64,000 nucleotides of DNA from Candidatus Peribacteria bacterium (GTDB lineage Bacteria; Patescibacteriota; Gracilibacteria; UBA1369; LOWO2-01-FULL-3): contig CALRGJ010000001.1 in assembly GCA_943357285.1 (NCBI GenBank), forward strand, positions 62,001 through 126,000, given 5' to 3'. Numbering within the stretch: position 1 is the first letter of the stretch; each line of letters begins with the position of its first letter. This document shows positions 53,285-62,703 of the stretch, piece by piece. The position numbers were made by a program, and so were the translations under genes. The notes below the pieces were generated by a model that searched no databases, was not told the origin of the DNA, and saw nothing but the letters and a program-made list of their open reading frames with translations.

Positions 53285-53398
53285 TTAACCTTGTCTTTGT
53301 TTATGACGTTTATTCTCGCAGATAACGCGGATTACGTTTTTGCGACGGATAACCTGACACTTTTGACAAATCTTTTTTACTGATGCTTGTACTTTCAT
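53285..53398 (-). CDS. rpmJ: Ribosomal protein bL36
   Basis: 37 aa: [20 protein letters not shown], then [14 protein letters not shown]. The zinc ligands C11, C14, C27 and H32 are in place, so it is the zinc-binding form. Its ATG overlaps the infA TGA (ATGA). The 101 bases before rpsM (53184-53284) hold nothing recognised. Confidence 0.95.
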   Translation of the reverse strand: MKVQASVKKICQKCQVIRRKNVIRVICENKRHKQRQG

Positions 53399-53625
53399 GA
53401 TTTTTTTCCGGTATGTCTGTAAGTTATTCGACCCTTTGTAAGGTCGTAAGTGCTAATCTCAACCGTAACGCGATCTCCAGGTAGAATTTTGATGTAATGC
53501 ATCCTCATTCTTCCTGATAAATGTGCAGTGATTAATCGGCCGTCGGCCAATTCAACCTTGAACTCTGTACTTGGTAGTGCCTCTGTTACTGTGCCCTCTA
53601 GTACGATAGCTTCTTCTTTGCCCAT
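53395..53625 (-). CDS. infA: Translation initiation factor IF-1
   Basis: 76 aa OB-fold: [57 protein letters not shown]. Start of the infA-rpmJ-rpsM segment, with a predicted promoter just upstream. Ends in TGA overlapping rpmJ. Confidence 0.97.
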   Translation of the reverse strand: MGKEEAIVLEGTVTEALPSTEFKVELADGRLITAHLSGRMRMHYIKILPGDRVTVEISTYDLTKGRITYRHTGKKS

Positions 53626-53669
53626 TTAGATGCCCGTTTTGACGGTTTTTTTATAAAAAAAGCGTTTGG

Positions 53670-53698
53670 ATCTTACATTAGATAATACATCTGTGCAA
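53670..53698 (-). promoter_or_regulatory. Possible internal promoter of the infA-rpsI segment
   Basis: Minus strand: TTGCAC (53698-53693), 17-base spacer, TAAGAT (53675-53670), 44 bases before the infA ATG. An inverted repeat of T and A runs (T7-AT-A7) and a CCGT/ACGG hairpin lie in the leader. Confidence 0.5.
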
Positions 53699-53733
53699 GT
53701 GATTTTTCACTTTTCATGTAAAAAAAGTGTTTT

Positions 53734-54489
53734 CTAGTTTAATTCGGTTAATACTTCGCAGCCATCTTTAGTAATCAACAGCGTATTTTCGGCTTGTACT
53801 GCAGTAGAACCGTCCACTGTGACAATTGTCCAACCGTCTTTTAAAGTCTTCATTTTGCTTGTTCCGGAAGAGAAAATTGGCTCAATTGCGATGGTCATTC
53901 CGGCTTTTAATGTTGGGCCTTTATTTCCATCGAAGTAATTTGCGATAATTGGATCTTCGTGAAGTTTGCGTCCGACACCATGTCCGGTGAGGTCATAAAC
54001 TACGTGAAAACCCTCTTCTTCGATGGTTTCTTGGATAACCAAACTTAGTTCTCCAATGTGTACGCCAGGTTTTGCTAAATCTATAGCTTTTCCAAGAGCC
54101 TCATTGGCTGTTTTGATTAATCGTTTTTTTTCGTCGGAAATTTTACCAATACCCACAGAGCGAGCGGCGTCAGTGACCATGCCTTCATAAGTGACTCCAC
54201 AGTCTATGGTCAGTAGGTCTCCGTCTTGAAGAATTTCATCAGCGCGAGGAATTCCATGTACGATACGGTCATTTACAGCGGTGCAAAGTGTAGCAGGGAA
54301 GCCATGATAACCTTTGAAGGCGGGAATGGCGCCATTTTTTCTGATTAGATCTTCGGCAAAAGTATCGAGATCTTTTGTGGAAACTCCGATTTGCGCCATT
54401 TTGCTGCAAGCTTCGAGTACTTCGGCGAGAATTTTGCCGGAGATACGCATTAGTTCAATTTCTCTGTCTGTTTTAATTAGGATGGCCAT
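53734..54489 (-). CDS. map: Methionine aminopeptidase, type I
   Basis: 251 aa. Removes the N-terminal Met. Metal ligands in LTIDCGVTYEGMVTDAARSVG (two Asp), GHGVGRKLHEDP (His), AIEPIFS (Glu) and VQAENTLLIT (Glu). Substrate His lies in RIVHGIPRADE. Downstream of the 54562 gene, upstream of infA. Confidence 0.96.
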   Translation of the reverse strand: MAILIKTDREIELMRISGKILAEVLEACSKMAQIGVSTKDLDTFAEDLIRKNGAIPAFKGYHGFPATLCTAVNDRIVHGIPRADEILQDGDLLTIDCGVTYEGMVTDAARSVGIGKISDEKKRLIKTANEALGKAIDLAKPGVHIGELSLVIQETIEEEGFHVVYDLTGHGVGRKLHEDPIIANYFDGNKGPTLKAGMTIAIEPIFSSGTSKMKTLKDGWTIVTVDGSTAVQAENTLLITKDGCEVLTELN

Positions 54490-54561
54490 GTATGTGAAAT
54501 TAATCGAATTTTATTTGAGTGAAGTTTACATGAGGAGAAGGGGAAGGGCAAACAGTCATAT

Positions 54562-55023
54562 TTACACAGTCCATTTCATACTTTTTAATTTTGCCTCTAC
54601 CTGTTTTTTCTCATTTGCTGGAAAAAGTATAGTTAGTTGGCAAAATGTACTTAAATTCATCAAGATGAATCCAGAGTATATTTTTATTTTTTTAATCATA
54701 CTTTTGCCATATTCTGCTTTCATGTTTCCTGCGATGATACTTATTTTTTCTGGTGAAATATTATATTCAAGGTGTTTCAATCCTAATTTTTTTGCACGAA
54801 GATATGTAAAGAGAGGATCTGTGAAAACTATTAAAGCTAGTCCAATTAAAACGCCTGATATTATGGAAGTAATATCATATTGAAATAAAATTATGACTGT
54901 TGAAATTGCTAATATTGAAATTAATAAAAAAAGTCTAGCATGATTTTTGTAAAAAAAAGTTTTCAAAAAAGCTTTTAAATAAAATTTATATGTTGGTACA
55001 TATTTGAAATTTAGTTCTTCCAT
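54562..55023 (-). CDS. YcxB-like small membrane protein
   Basis: 153 aa. Two membrane helices (about 30-48 and 53-70) after a basic N-terminus, then a cytoplasmic domain of about 80 residues whose pattern (NISPEKISIIAGNMKAEYGK, FILMNLSTFCQLTILFPANE) resembles YcxB-type C-terminal domains. The segment is more AT-rich than adk and map on either side. It lies within the secY-adk-map-infA run, where bacteria normally have no such gene, suggesting a local insertion. Confidence 0.6.
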   Translation of the reverse strand: MEELNFKYVPTYKFYLKAFLKTFFYKNHARLFLLISILAISTVIILFQYDITSIISGVLIGLALIVFTDPLFTYLRAKKLGLKHLEYNISPEKISIIAGNMKAEYGKSMIKKIKIYSGFILMNLSTFCQLTILFPANEKKQVEAKLKSMKWTV

Positions 55024-55033
55024 ATTGATGAAT

Positions 55034-55663
55034 TTATTTTAATATCTTATCCAACGCTTCAAATGCCAACTTTTGTACTTCGTCGATGGCTGGTTCGCCG
55101 TCGATTTTAATCATGCCTTCTTGGTAGAGAGCGATGGCTGGGACAGTTTCGTCGCGGTAAGCTTTGAGGCGAGTTTGGATTGCTTCCGGATTATCGTCAG
55201 AACGAGTAATTAATTCACCGCCACAAGTACATTTATCGGCAGTGTAAGTGATTGGGTAAATTGTTTTACATACTTTGCAAAGACGGCGAGTAGTAAGTCT
55301 CTTGAGAGCGACTTCTTCTTTGATATCGAGAATTACTGCGCGATATGTGCGGCCATTTTTTTTGAGTAGGGCATTGAGTGACTCTGCTTGTTCTACTTTT
55401 CTTGGAATACCGTCAAAAAGGACATTGGTATTTGGTGGAAGTTTTGCTAAGAAGTCTTCTACTATTTCCATTACTACTTCATTTGGAACAAGATGTCCGG
55501 CTTCGATGATGGATTTTACTTTACGAGCAAGTTCACTGTCTTCTTGGGAAAGTGCGCGGAGAGCTCCACCGGTTTCAAAAATCTTAAGGTTGTATCTTTC
55601 GGCTAAAGATTTGCCAATAGTTCCTTTGCCTGCGCCTTGCATTCCAAAGAGTATAAGATCCAT
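55034..55663 (-). CDS. adk: Adenylate kinase
   Basis: 209 aa. ATP + AMP to 2 ADP. P-loop LILFGMQGAGKGT at the start, FDGIPRKVEQAE, and a zinc-type lid with four Cys (CKVCKTIYP ... KCTCGGEL). The P-loop carries Gln where Pro-Gly-Ala is commoner. Position after secY is standard. Confidence 0.95.
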   Translation of the reverse strand: MDLILFGMQGAGKGTIGKSLAERYNLKIFETGGALRALSQEDSELARKVKSIIEAGHLVPNEVVMEIVEDFLAKLPPNTNVLFDGIPRKVEQAESLNALLKKNGRTYRAVILDIKEEVALKRLTTRRLCKVCKTIYPITYTADKCTCGGELITRSDDNPEAIQTRLKAYRDETVPAIALYQEGMIKIDGEPAIDEVQKLAFEALDKILK

Positions 55664-55699
55664 AAGGTTGGGGGTTAGCCCGTCCGAAAGGTCGGGATA

Positions 55700-56998
55700 T
55701 TAGTAGAATTTCTTGTAATCGTGCATTACCATTTGAGCGTTGATTTGGCGTATAAGTTCCAAAACTACACCAACGATAATGATGATACCTGCACCAGAAA
55801 TAACTAGTGGTATTGAACCAAGTCCTGCTGAGCTTAAAATAAATTGAAGGAATACTGGTAATCCAGCAATGAATCCAAGGAAGAGAGCTCCGAAAAGAGT
55901 CAATCTGTTAGAAACATGCGCTAGGTATTCAGTTGTCTGTACACCTGGACGAATTCCTGGAATATAACCTCCACGTTTCTGAATATTCTCAGCAACCTTT
56001 TCTGGGTTGAAAGTGATTGATACGTAGAAGAATGTGAATGCTATTACTAGTAAGAAATAAACAATCATATAACCAAAGCTGTTTGGTTGGAATAGAGCAG
56101 TAAGATTGCTTCCAAGATGGCTTAACCATGGAGTTTTAGCATGGATAAGGAATTGACCTACGATGCCTGGGAAACTAACTAATGCGACAGCAAAGATGAT
56201 AGGAATCATACCTGCTTGATTGATACGAATAGGAAGGAAAGCTTGGTCGCTCTTGCTGCGAACTCCGCGTCCTGCGTATGTAAGTGGAATTTTTCTTTGT
56301 GCTTCTGTAACAAGAATTACGATAGTAACAAGTATAATTGTAAGTAGTGTAATTACTGCAAATGGAATAAGCTTGCTTTCATCGCCTTGAGCCAAGAATA
56401 AACCTTGTCCTACAACCTGTGGAATTCCAGAAACGATGCTCGCAAAAATCAATACAGAGATACCATTTCCGATACCCTTCTCGCTAATTTGTTCACCAAG
56501 CCAAACGAGAAGAAGTGTACCTGCAGAAATCGTAAGCATGATAGGAAGCATAGCAGCTAGACTTGTAGTGTTTTCAATTAATGGGATCTGGGATTGGCTA
56601 TTTAGGAGAATAATCATTCCATATGACTGCAAGAAAGCTAAAGGAAGAGTCAACCAACGAGTATAGGCGTTGATTCTCTTTTGACCGGCTTCACCTTCCT
56701 TAGAAAGGTTTTCAAGTTTCGGAACGATAACTGTTAATAGTTGTACTATTACTGAAGCATTGATATACGGAGAAATACCCATCAATACGATGGAGAAGTT
56801 TGCTGTGCTACCACCTGTAAGTAAGCTGAACATTTCTAGTAGCTGGTTGCGGTTTGCAACTGCTTTTAGAGCATCCATATTTGCTCCTGGAACAGTGATA
56901 TGTGCAAGGAATCTATATAGAATTACGATTCCAAGTGTGAATAAAATTTTATTGCGAAGGTCTTTAGAGTTCCAAATCTGGCTGAGGTATTTAAGCAT
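55700..56998 (-). CDS. secY: Protein translocase subunit SecY
   Basis: 432 aa, ten membrane helices. Landmarks: FTLGIVILYRFLAHITVPG, the plug-region start ILMGISPYINASVIVQLL, and SYGMIILLNSQSQIP; the cytoplasmic loop RKIPLTYAGRGVR and C-terminal end match SecY. The core of the Sec channel. Between rplO and adk. Confidence 0.97.
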   Translation of the reverse strand: MLKYLSQIWNSKDLRNKILFTLGIVILYRFLAHITVPGANMDALKAVANRNQLLEMFSLLTGGSTANFSIVLMGISPYINASVIVQLLTVIVPKLENLSKEGEAGQKRINAYTRWLTLPLAFLQSYGMIILLNSQSQIPLIENTTSLAAMLPIMLTISAGTLLLVWLGEQISEKGIGNGISVLIFASIVSGIPQVVGQGLFLAQGDESKLIPFAVITLLTIILVTIVILVTEAQRKIPLTYAGRGVRSKSDQAFLPIRINQAGMIPIIFAVALVSFPGIVGQFLIHAKTPWLSHLGSNLTALFQPNSFGYMIVYFLLVIAFTFFYVSITFNPEKVAENIQKRGGYIPGIRPGVQTTEYLAHVSNRLTLFGALFLGFIAGLPVFLQFILSSAGLGSIPLVISGAGIIIIVGVVLELIRQINAQMVMHDYKKFY

Positions 56999-57020
56999 TT
57001 TTTAGGTTTTCTAATAGGAT

Positions 57021-57509
57021 TTACGCACTTTTCTTTTCTGCCTTTGGCTTGTCTGCAAATGATGTGCTAGGTAAAATAATTACTTTACCTTTCTTAGCTT
57101 TGATAGCTTCGATAGCACTAGCAGAAGCTTTGCTTACAGTAATTGTAAGTGTTTTTTCCAACTCGCCATTTCCTAGAAGTTTAACAGGTTTGCTTTTCTT
57201 TGAAACCAACTTCTTAGCAAATAGAGAATCTAGATTAACTTCTGTATTATCATCAAAAACGTTTAAATCTCCAACATTTACGACTTGAAATTCCTGATGA
57301 TTTGGGTTCTTGAATCCTCTTAGTTTAGGCATACGGCGAAGCATTGTAGTCTGACCTCCTTCGAAACCAGGACGGATTTGACCACCACTACGAGCTGATT
57401 GACCTTTACCACCACGGCAACAGAAAGTTCCATGACCTGAGCCATTTCCACGACCAAGTAATTTTTTCTTTTTCTTTCCTAATTTACTGCTTAAATTGAA
57501 TAGAGTCAT
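57021..57509 (-). CDS. rplO: Ribosomal protein uL15
   Basis: 162 aa: LGRGNGSGHGTFCCRGGKGQ and FEGGQTTMLRRMPKLRGFKN are the conserved N-terminal RNA-binding segments. It starts 8 bases after rpsE; the L30 gene that usually lies between them is absent. Confidence 0.96.
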   Translation of the reverse strand: MTLFNLSSKLGKKKKKLLGRGNGSGHGTFCCRGGKGQSARSGGQIRPGFEGGQTTMLRRMPKLRGFKNPNHQEFQVVNVGDLNVFDDNTEVNLDSLFAKKLVSKKSKPVKLLGNGELEKTLTITVSKASASAIEAIKAKKGKVIILPSTSFADKPKAEKKSA

Positions 57510-57517
57510 TTGAATTA

Positions 57518-58150
57518 TTATTTAATTGTTTCATCTTTTTTCTCAACTTTCGGCGCTGGTGCTTTTACTGCAGGAGCTTTTGCTGCTGGAGTAGGAGCTT
57601 TAGCAGCAGCTGCTACAACTGGACTCTTGATTTGAATAGCTTTTTTGGCCGCTCTTCTTTCCATCATTGGAGTAGATCTCAACATTTTTAATGCTGCGAA
57701 TGCTGCCTTAGTATTGTTTAGTTTATTGTTTGTACCGAAAGATTTGCTCATTACATCTTTAACTCCTGCTAGAGCTAATACTTTACGAATTGTTCCACCG
57801 GCCATAAGTCCAGTACCCGGAACAGCTGGCATAAGAAGTAATTTTGAAGATTTCAACTTAAGCTTAACGCTGTGGGGGATAGTAGAACCATCCATAATGA
57901 TAGTCGTAAGATCCTTTTTAGCTTTATTGATAGCTTTTTGAATAGCTCCTTGAACTTCGTTTGATTTACCAACACCAACACCAACTTTTCCTTTTTTATT
58001 ACCAATAGCTACAGTAGCGCGGAAACGAAGTTTACGACCACCTTTAACTACACGAGTAACTCTGTCGATTTGAATCACTTCCTCTTCAAATTCTTTTGGT
58101 TCTCTCTTAACGAATCCACCTTTTTTATTGTTGTGTTCTGGTTTTGCCAT
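57518..58150 (-). CDS. rpsE: Ribosomal protein uS5
   Basis: 210 aa: VIQIDRVTRVVKGGRKLRFRA, GNKKGKVGVGVGKSNEVQGA, VPGTGLMAGGTIRKVLALAG and KSFGTNNKLN are diagnostic. The C-terminal 40 residues are an Ala/Pro/Lys-rich tail beyond the normal fold. Confidence 0.97.
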   Translation of the reverse strand: MAKPEHNNKKGGFVKREPKEFEEEVIQIDRVTRVVKGGRKLRFRATVAIGNKKGKVGVGVGKSNEVQGAIQKAINKAKKDLTTIIMDGSTIPHSVKLKLKSSKLLLMPAVPGTGLMAGGTIRKVLALAGVKDVMSKSFGTNNKLNNTKAAFAALKMLRSTPMMERRAAKKAIQIKSPVVAAAAKAPTPAAKAPAVKAPAPKVEKKDETIK

Positions 58151-58165
58151 GATAAGTTTAGTAAA

Positions 58166-58513
58166 TTAGAATTGTAGACCACCTGCACGAGCGCCGTCAG
58201 CCAAAGCTTTAACGCGTCCATGATATTTGTAACCGTTTCTATCGAATACAACTTTGTCGATTTTCTTTTCTTGTGCAAGTTTTGCAACTTCTGTACCTAC
58301 TTGCTTAGCTCTTTCACTCTTGTTGTCCTTGCCTTTCATTTTCATATCGGAAGCACTTGCCAACACCTTCTTAGTATCATCATTGATAACCTGAGCGTAG
58401 ATGTGAGTTAAGCTTCTGAAAACTACTAGTCTTGGTCTTTCAGCCGTACCAGAGATTCTTTTACGAATCTTGATGTGTCTGCGTAATCTTGTTTGTTCTT
58501 TCTTTTTAGACAT
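58166..58513 (-). CDS. rplR: Ribosomal protein uL18
   Basis: 115 aa: RIRKRISGTAERPRLVVFRS, HIYAQVINDDTKKVLASASD, and FDRNGYKYHGRVKALADGARA at the end. Binds 5S rRNA. Confidence 0.96.
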   Translation of the reverse strand: MSKKKEQTRLRRHIKIRKRISGTAERPRLVVFRSLTHIYAQVINDDTKKVLASASDMKMKGKDNKSERAKQVGTEVAKLAQEKKIDKVVFDRNGYKYHGRVKALADGARAGGLQF

Positions 58514-58597
58514 TATATTTGATGTAATATGTATAGAATTATTTTCGTAGTTTATTTCAATGCCTCACTTCGTTCGCTTTCGCGACTGCGTCGTGTG

Positions 58598-59167
58598 TTA
58601 TTTACCGCCTGTAGAACCAGCTCCTGCACCAGCAGCCTTACCAGCTTTTCTAGTGATTTTCTCTCCGAAGTAACGGATACCTTTACCTTTATATGGTTCA
58701 GGTTTTCTGTATGAACGGATTTTTGCTGCTACGTGTCCGATAACTTCTTTATCAATACCAGTAATAATGATGATATTCTTGTTTTCAGGATCTAGTTTGA
58801 ACTCGATTTCGTTTGGAGCTACGAATTCAATAGGGTGCGTGAATCCAAGAGTTAAGTTGATCTTATTCTTGTTTGGGTTTGCTTTGTAACCAACTCCAAC
58901 GATTTCCATTTTTCTTACGTAACCTTTAGTTACTCCTTCAACCATATTGTTGATAAGATTTCTTGTAAGACCGTGGATAGCTTTGTCAAATTTCTCGTTT
59001 CCTTCTCTGATTACAACGATATGATTATCTTGAACTTCGATTTTCATTTTTGGATGAAACTCTTTTTTTAGTTCTCCTTTTGGTCCTTTTATGGTTACGC
59101 TGTTTCCTTGAACTGTAGCTGTAACTCCGCCTGGGATGATAACTGGTTGTTTACCTACTCGTGACAT
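58598..59167 (-). CDS. rplF: Ribosomal protein uL6
   Basis: 189 aa from ATG 59167 (MSRVGKQPVIIPGGV); upstream in-frame residues lie inside rpsH. Conserved signature KPEPYKGKGIRYFGEKI. Ala/Gly-rich end. The 84 bases to rplR (58514-58597) are GC-rich at one end (TTCGCTTTCGCGACTGC) without a clear gene. Confidence 0.96.
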   Translation of the reverse strand: MSRVGKQPVIIPGGVTATVQGNSVTIKGPKGELKKEFHPKMKIEVQDNHIVVIREGNEKFDKAIHGLTRNLINNMVEGVTKGYVRKMEIVGVGYKANPNKNKINLTLGFTHPIEFVAPNEIEFKLDPENKNIIIITGIDKEVIGHVAAKIRSYRKPEPYKGKGIRYFGEKITRKAGKAAGAGAGSTGGK

Positions 59168-59178
59168 GATGAATTTGT

Positions 59179-59562
59179 TTAATATATTTCGCAGATAAGT
59201 TCTCCTCCTAATTTCTGTTTCTTCGCATCTGAATTTGTCATCAAGCCCTTGGAGGTAGAGAGAATACATAGCCCTAATCCGCTTTTTACAGCTTTGAGCT
59301 CAGTATTTTTGATGTAGATTCTTTGACCTGGCTTACTAACTCTTCTGAAAGTAAGATCGTTCACGTTATCTTTTAATACGATGTTTAAGATTTTGAATAC
59401 GCCTTGTTCTTCTGTTTCGTAATCTTCAATGAATCCGTGTTCTTTAAGAATTTTCACAACACTTTCTTTCATTTTTGAGTGACTTACACTTAGTTCTTCG
59501 TGATGAGCATTATAGCTGTTGCGAATTCTAGTTAGTAAGTCTGCTATTGGATCTGTATGCAT
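59179..59562 (-). CDS. rpsH: Ribosomal protein uS8
   Basis: 127 aa: DPIADLLTRIRNSYNAHHEE, KILKEHGFIEDY, and the ending GLGLCILSTSKGLMTNSDAK with GGELICEIY. Standard. Confidence 0.97.
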   Translation of the reverse strand: MHTDPIADLLTRIRNSYNAHHEELSVSHSKMKESVVKILKEHGFIEDYETEEQGVFKILNIVLKDNVNDLTFRRVSKPGQRIYIKNTELKAVKSGLGLCILSTSKGLMTNSDAKKQKLGGELICEIY

Positions 59563-59617
59563 GATAATGTTTTAATTTGGGGGGATAGTGTTTTAAGTAG
59601 GATTTTCACTTTTCGTC

Positions 59618-59842
59618 TTACCAAGATGATTTTGTGATTCCCATGATTTTGCCTTCTCTAGCCAATTCACGGAAGCAAATTCTGCAGATCTCAAATCTTC
59701 TCATGTAGCCGTTTACTCTTCCGCATAGTTTGCAACGATTGTAAGTACGTGTGCCGAGCTTAATTGTTTTGCCTTTTGCACGCGCAGCTGCAACCTTTTT
59801 CTTATTGCGAGTATTCTTGACTTTTAATGCTAATCTTGCCAT
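59618..59842 (-). CDS. rpsN: Ribosomal protein uS14, zinc-binding type
   Basis: 74 aa with two CXXC pairs ([22 protein letters not shown]) and the end [10 protein letters not shown]. The N-terminus is about 13 residues longer than the common 61-aa zinc form. Confidence 0.95.
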   Translation of the reverse strand: MARLALKVKNTRNKKKVAAARAKGKTIKLGTRTYNRCKLCGRVNGYMRRFEICRICFRELAREGKIMGITKSSW

Positions 59843-59850
59843 CTGTTAAT

Positions 59851-60411
59851 TTATTTTAGTGGTTTATTGAATGGGAATCCTAATGCTTTTAATAGTTCGT
59901 AGCCTTCTTTGTTATCTTTAGCACTAGTAGTGATATTAATTTCAAGACCGTGCAATTTGATAACATCGTCCGGGCTGATTTCAGGGAAAACGATATGTTC
60001 TTTGAAACCTACGTTATAGTTACCTCTGCCGTCGAAAGCTCTAGGAGAGATACCACGGAAATCTCTTACACGTGGGAAAACGATATTTACTAATTTATTA
60101 AGGAAGTCGTACATTCTTTTACCTCTCAAAGTTACTACTACACCCATTGGCTCATTCTGCTTGATCTTAAAGTTAGAAATCGCTTTCTTAGCTCTAGTAA
60201 CAATAGGCTTTTGACCACTGATCTTAGTAATATTCTCAACAATGTTTGAATAATCTTTATTGTGAGTCTTTGTGTATGTACCAATACCAGAATTAATAGT
60301 AACTCTAGTTACTTTTGGCACAGCCATAACACTCTTGATGCCCAATACTTCTTTAAGTTTTGGAGCAATCTCTTTCTTGAACTTGGTTTGTAAGTCTACT
60401 GCTTTTGTCAT
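59851..60411 (-). CDS. rplE: Ribosomal protein uL5
   Basis: 186 aa: MAVPKVTRVTINSGIGTY, ISGQKPIVTRAKKAISNFKI, VTLRGKRMYDFLNKLVNIVF, VRDFRGISPRAFDGRGNYN. Contacts 5S rRNA and the P-site tRNA. Confidence 0.97.
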   Translation of the reverse strand: MTKAVDLQTKFKKEIAPKLKEVLGIKSVMAVPKVTRVTINSGIGTYTKTHNKDYSNIVENITKISGQKPIVTRAKKAISNFKIKQNEPMGVVVTLRGKRMYDFLNKLVNIVFPRVRDFRGISPRAFDGRGNYNVGFKEHIVFPEISPDDVIKLHGLEINITTSAKDNKEGYELLKALGFPFNKPLK

Positions 60412-60417
60412 GGTATG

Positions 60418-60741
60418 TTATTTCTTAGATTCTTTATCGATTGATTCTTTACATTTCTTGCAAATACGCTGCTTCTTTCCTGTTGTAAGCTTCTTATATC
60501 CAACGCGTGTCATTTTTTCACAGCTTGGACAAAGTAACATTACATTAGAGATATGCATTGGAGCTTCGAACTGAACTCTTTCTCCAGCTCTTCCTTGCGT
60601 TTTTTTAATATGCTTTGTACGAATGTTTAATTTCTCTACAACAATTCTTTCTTGCTTGCTCAAGATTTTGGTAATTTTACCTTTTTTGCCTTTTTCTTTT
60701 CCGGCAATTACTACTACTTGGTCGTTATTTTTTAACTTCAT
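60418..60741 (-). CDS. rplX: Ribosomal protein uL24
   Basis: 107 aa: KOW motif NDQVVVIAGKEKGKKGKITK and IRTKHIKKTQ. Near the C-terminus two CXXC pairs (LLCPSCEKM ... RICKKCKES) form a zinc-ribbon-like end, as in many uL24 proteins. Confidence 0.95.
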   Translation of the reverse strand: MKLKNNDQVVVIAGKEKGKKGKITKILSKQERIVVEKLNIRTKHIKKTQGRAGERVQFEAPMHISNVMLLCPSCEKMTRVGYKKLTTGKKQRICKKCKESIDKESKK

Positions 60742-60754
60742 ATTATTTTATGTC

Positions 60755-61123
60755 TTAAAGTACTTCAGTTGCTTGAGAAATAATTTTCTGGAAACCTGTT
60801 TCGCGTAACTCTCTAGCTACTGGACCGAATACACGACTTCCTTTTGGTTGAGAATCTTTATCAACGATTACAACAGCGTTGTCATCGAAGCGAATAGATG
60901 AACCATCATCACGGTGATATTCTCTAACCTGACGAACGATAACAGCTCTTTCAACGCTCTTCTTCTTTACGATACCACGTGGACTTGCTTCCTTGATTGA
61001 AACAACGACAACTTGTCCGAGGTGAGCGTAACGAGCTCTAGTAGCTCCGAGAACTTTGATAACTCTAGCCATTTTAGCTCCAGTGTTATCTACTACTTTT
61101 AAATTTGTACCGAATTGAATCAT
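60755..61123 (-). CDS. rplN: Ribosomal protein uL14
   Basis: 122 aa: [38 protein letters not shown], and [14 protein letters not shown] in the slightly varied form [17 protein letters not shown]. Standard size. Confidence 0.97.
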   Translation of the reverse strand: MIQFGTNLKVVDNTGAKMARVIKVLGATRARYAHLGQVVVVSIKEASPRGIVKKKSVERAVIVRQVREYHRDDGSSIRFDDNAVVIVDKDSQPKGSRVFGPVARELRETGFQKIISQATEVL

Positions 61124-61125
61124 TG

Positions 61126-61383
61126 TTATTTAGTTACTTTAGTAGTTTCTTTTGCTACTGGTTTTTCCAGTGTCCATCTCTTTAATTTGCTTAGAGGGCG
61201 TGTTTCGTAGAAAGTTACCTCTGTTCCAATTTCAAGTTTCTTATCTTCAGGATTGTGAACATGGAATTTTTTAGAAACCAAGAATCTCTTCTTATATTTT
61301 GGATGGTTCTTGTAAGTATTTACTACTACCACCAAGGTCTTAGTCTGTTTATTGCTGCTAACTGTACCTTTTTTTTCTCTCAT
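61126..61383 (-). CDS. rpsQ: Ribosomal protein uS17
   Basis: 85 aa from ATG 61383 ([20 protein letters not shown]); an upstream in-frame ATG lies inside rpmC. OB-fold core with [17 protein letters not shown] and [14 protein letters not shown]. Confidence 0.95.
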   Translation of the reverse strand: MREKKGTVSSNKQTKTLVVVVNTYKNHPKYKKRFLVSKKFHVHNPEDKKLEIGTEVTFYETRPLSKLKRWTLEKPVAKETTKVTK

Positions 61384-61393
61384 ATTGTTTAAA

Positions 61394-61585
61394 TTAGGCT
61401 TTTGGTGAATTAATGATTGTCTGAATTCTAGCAATTTGCTTTCTTGTCTCTTTCAACATGTGAGTATCTTTTGCCTGACCGTTCTTGACACTGAACTCTA
61501 GTCTAACTAGGTCATTTTGCAATTGAGATAGTTCTTCACTCAATTTCTTAGCATCTAATTTTAGTAATTCTTCTTGAGTTTTCAT
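61394..61585 (-). CDS. rpmC: Ribosomal protein uL29
   Basis: 63 aa: two-helix protein with LDAKKLSEELSQLQNDLVRL, FSVKNGQAKDTHMLKETRKQ and IARIQTI. Between rplP and rpsQ as usual. Confidence 0.94.
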   Translation of the reverse strand: MKTQEELLKLDAKKLSEELSQLQNDLVRLEFSVKNGQAKDTHMLKETRKQIARIQTIINSPKA

Positions 61586-61587
61586 AT

Positions 61588-62007
61588 TTATAAGTCGTTA
61601 CCGTTAACAAATTTACATACTACAGGGAGTTTATGACCAGCTAATCTCATAGCTTCTTTTGCAGTCTTTAGATCCACACCTTCCATCTCAAATATAATTC
61701 TTCCAGGCTTGATAGGACAAACGAATAATTCTGGGGAACCTTTACCTGATCCCATCGGAACCTCGGCAGCTTTCTTAGTAAGTGGTTTGTGTGGGAAAAT
61801 GTTGATCCAAATTTTGCCTCCGCGCTCTACGTATCTGCTCATACAACGACGAGCTGCTTCGATCTGACGAGCACTGATTTCACCTGAGCTTATAGCTTTT
61901 AAACCATAAGTTCCGAAGCTTAGCTGAGTACCGCGGTAAGAAATACCTTTAGTATCAGATCTACCTCTCTGCGCTTTCCTATATTTTTGCTTCTTTGGTT
62001 GTAACAT
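61588..62007 (-). CDS. rplP: Ribosomal protein uL16
   Basis: 139 aa: [56 protein letters not shown] and [16 protein letters not shown]. Complete and typical. Confidence 0.97.
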   Translation of the reverse strand: MLQPKKQKYRKAQRGRSDTKGISYRGTQLSFGTYGLKAISSGEISARQIEAARRCMSRYVERGGKIWINIFPHKPLTKKAAEVPMGSGKGSPELFVCPIKPGRIIFEMEGVDLKTAKEAMRLAGHKLPVVCKFVNGNDL

Positions 62008-62009
62008 TT

Positions 62010-62690
62010 TTAAGCTTGTTTAATTTCTTCTAGATTCGCAGTCATTCTGTCTGTTAAGTCTTTTTTGAAGACATTACCTTTGTAGATCCAGCATTTGATA
62101 CCGATTTTTCCATAAGCTGTAAAAGCGGGAACAGATGCATAATCTATATCAGCACGGAATGTATGTAAAGGGATCTTACCTTTGCTGAAGAATTCGCTAC
62201 GTGAGATTTCAACTCCATTCAACCTTCCTCCTAGGTAAACTTTTGCTCCTAGAGCTCCGGCCTCAAGAATCTTGTCGATAGCCATCTTAGCTGCACGACG
62301 ATATGAAATTCTCTTTTCAACCTGTCTTGCAATATTGTCCGCAACAATTTTAGCGTCCAACATTGGTTTCTTGATCTCTTTAATATTTATAACGAATGTC
62401 TCTTTGAATTCTTTTGCTAAAGCCGCTTTCAATTTCTCAATAACTTCTCCACCGTGACCGATGATAACACCAGGCTTAGATGTATGAACGTTGATAATTA
62501 CTTTACCCTGAGTTCTCATGATTTCAATTTTTCCTAAACCTTCCGCATCGAGATTCTTGAAAATCAATTTCTCAATAGATAAGTCTTGGTGAAATAGTTT
62601 GCTGAATGTATGCTTTCCTGCATACCACTTAGTATTCCAATCATGGGTTATACCGAGTCTGATTACTTTTGGGTTTACTTTGTGACCCAT
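62010..62690 (-). CDS. rpsC: Ribosomal protein uS3
   Basis: 226 aa: [22 protein letters not shown] motif [20 protein letters not shown], and the C-terminal domain with [17 protein letters not shown] and [13 protein letters not shown]. Confidence 0.97.
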   Translation of the reverse strand: MGHKVNPKVIRLGITHDWNTKWYAGKHTFSKLFHQDLSIEKLIFKNLDAEGLGKIEIMRTQGKVIINVHTSKPGVIIGHGGEVIEKLKAALAKEFKETFVINIKEIKKPMLDAKIVADNIARQVEKRISYRRAAKMAIDKILEAGALGAKVYLGGRLNGVEISRSEFFSKGKIPLHTFRADIDYASVPAFTAYGKIGIKCWIYKGNVFKKDLTDRMTANLEEIKQA

Positions 62691-62703
62691 AGGGGTGAAA
62701 TTG

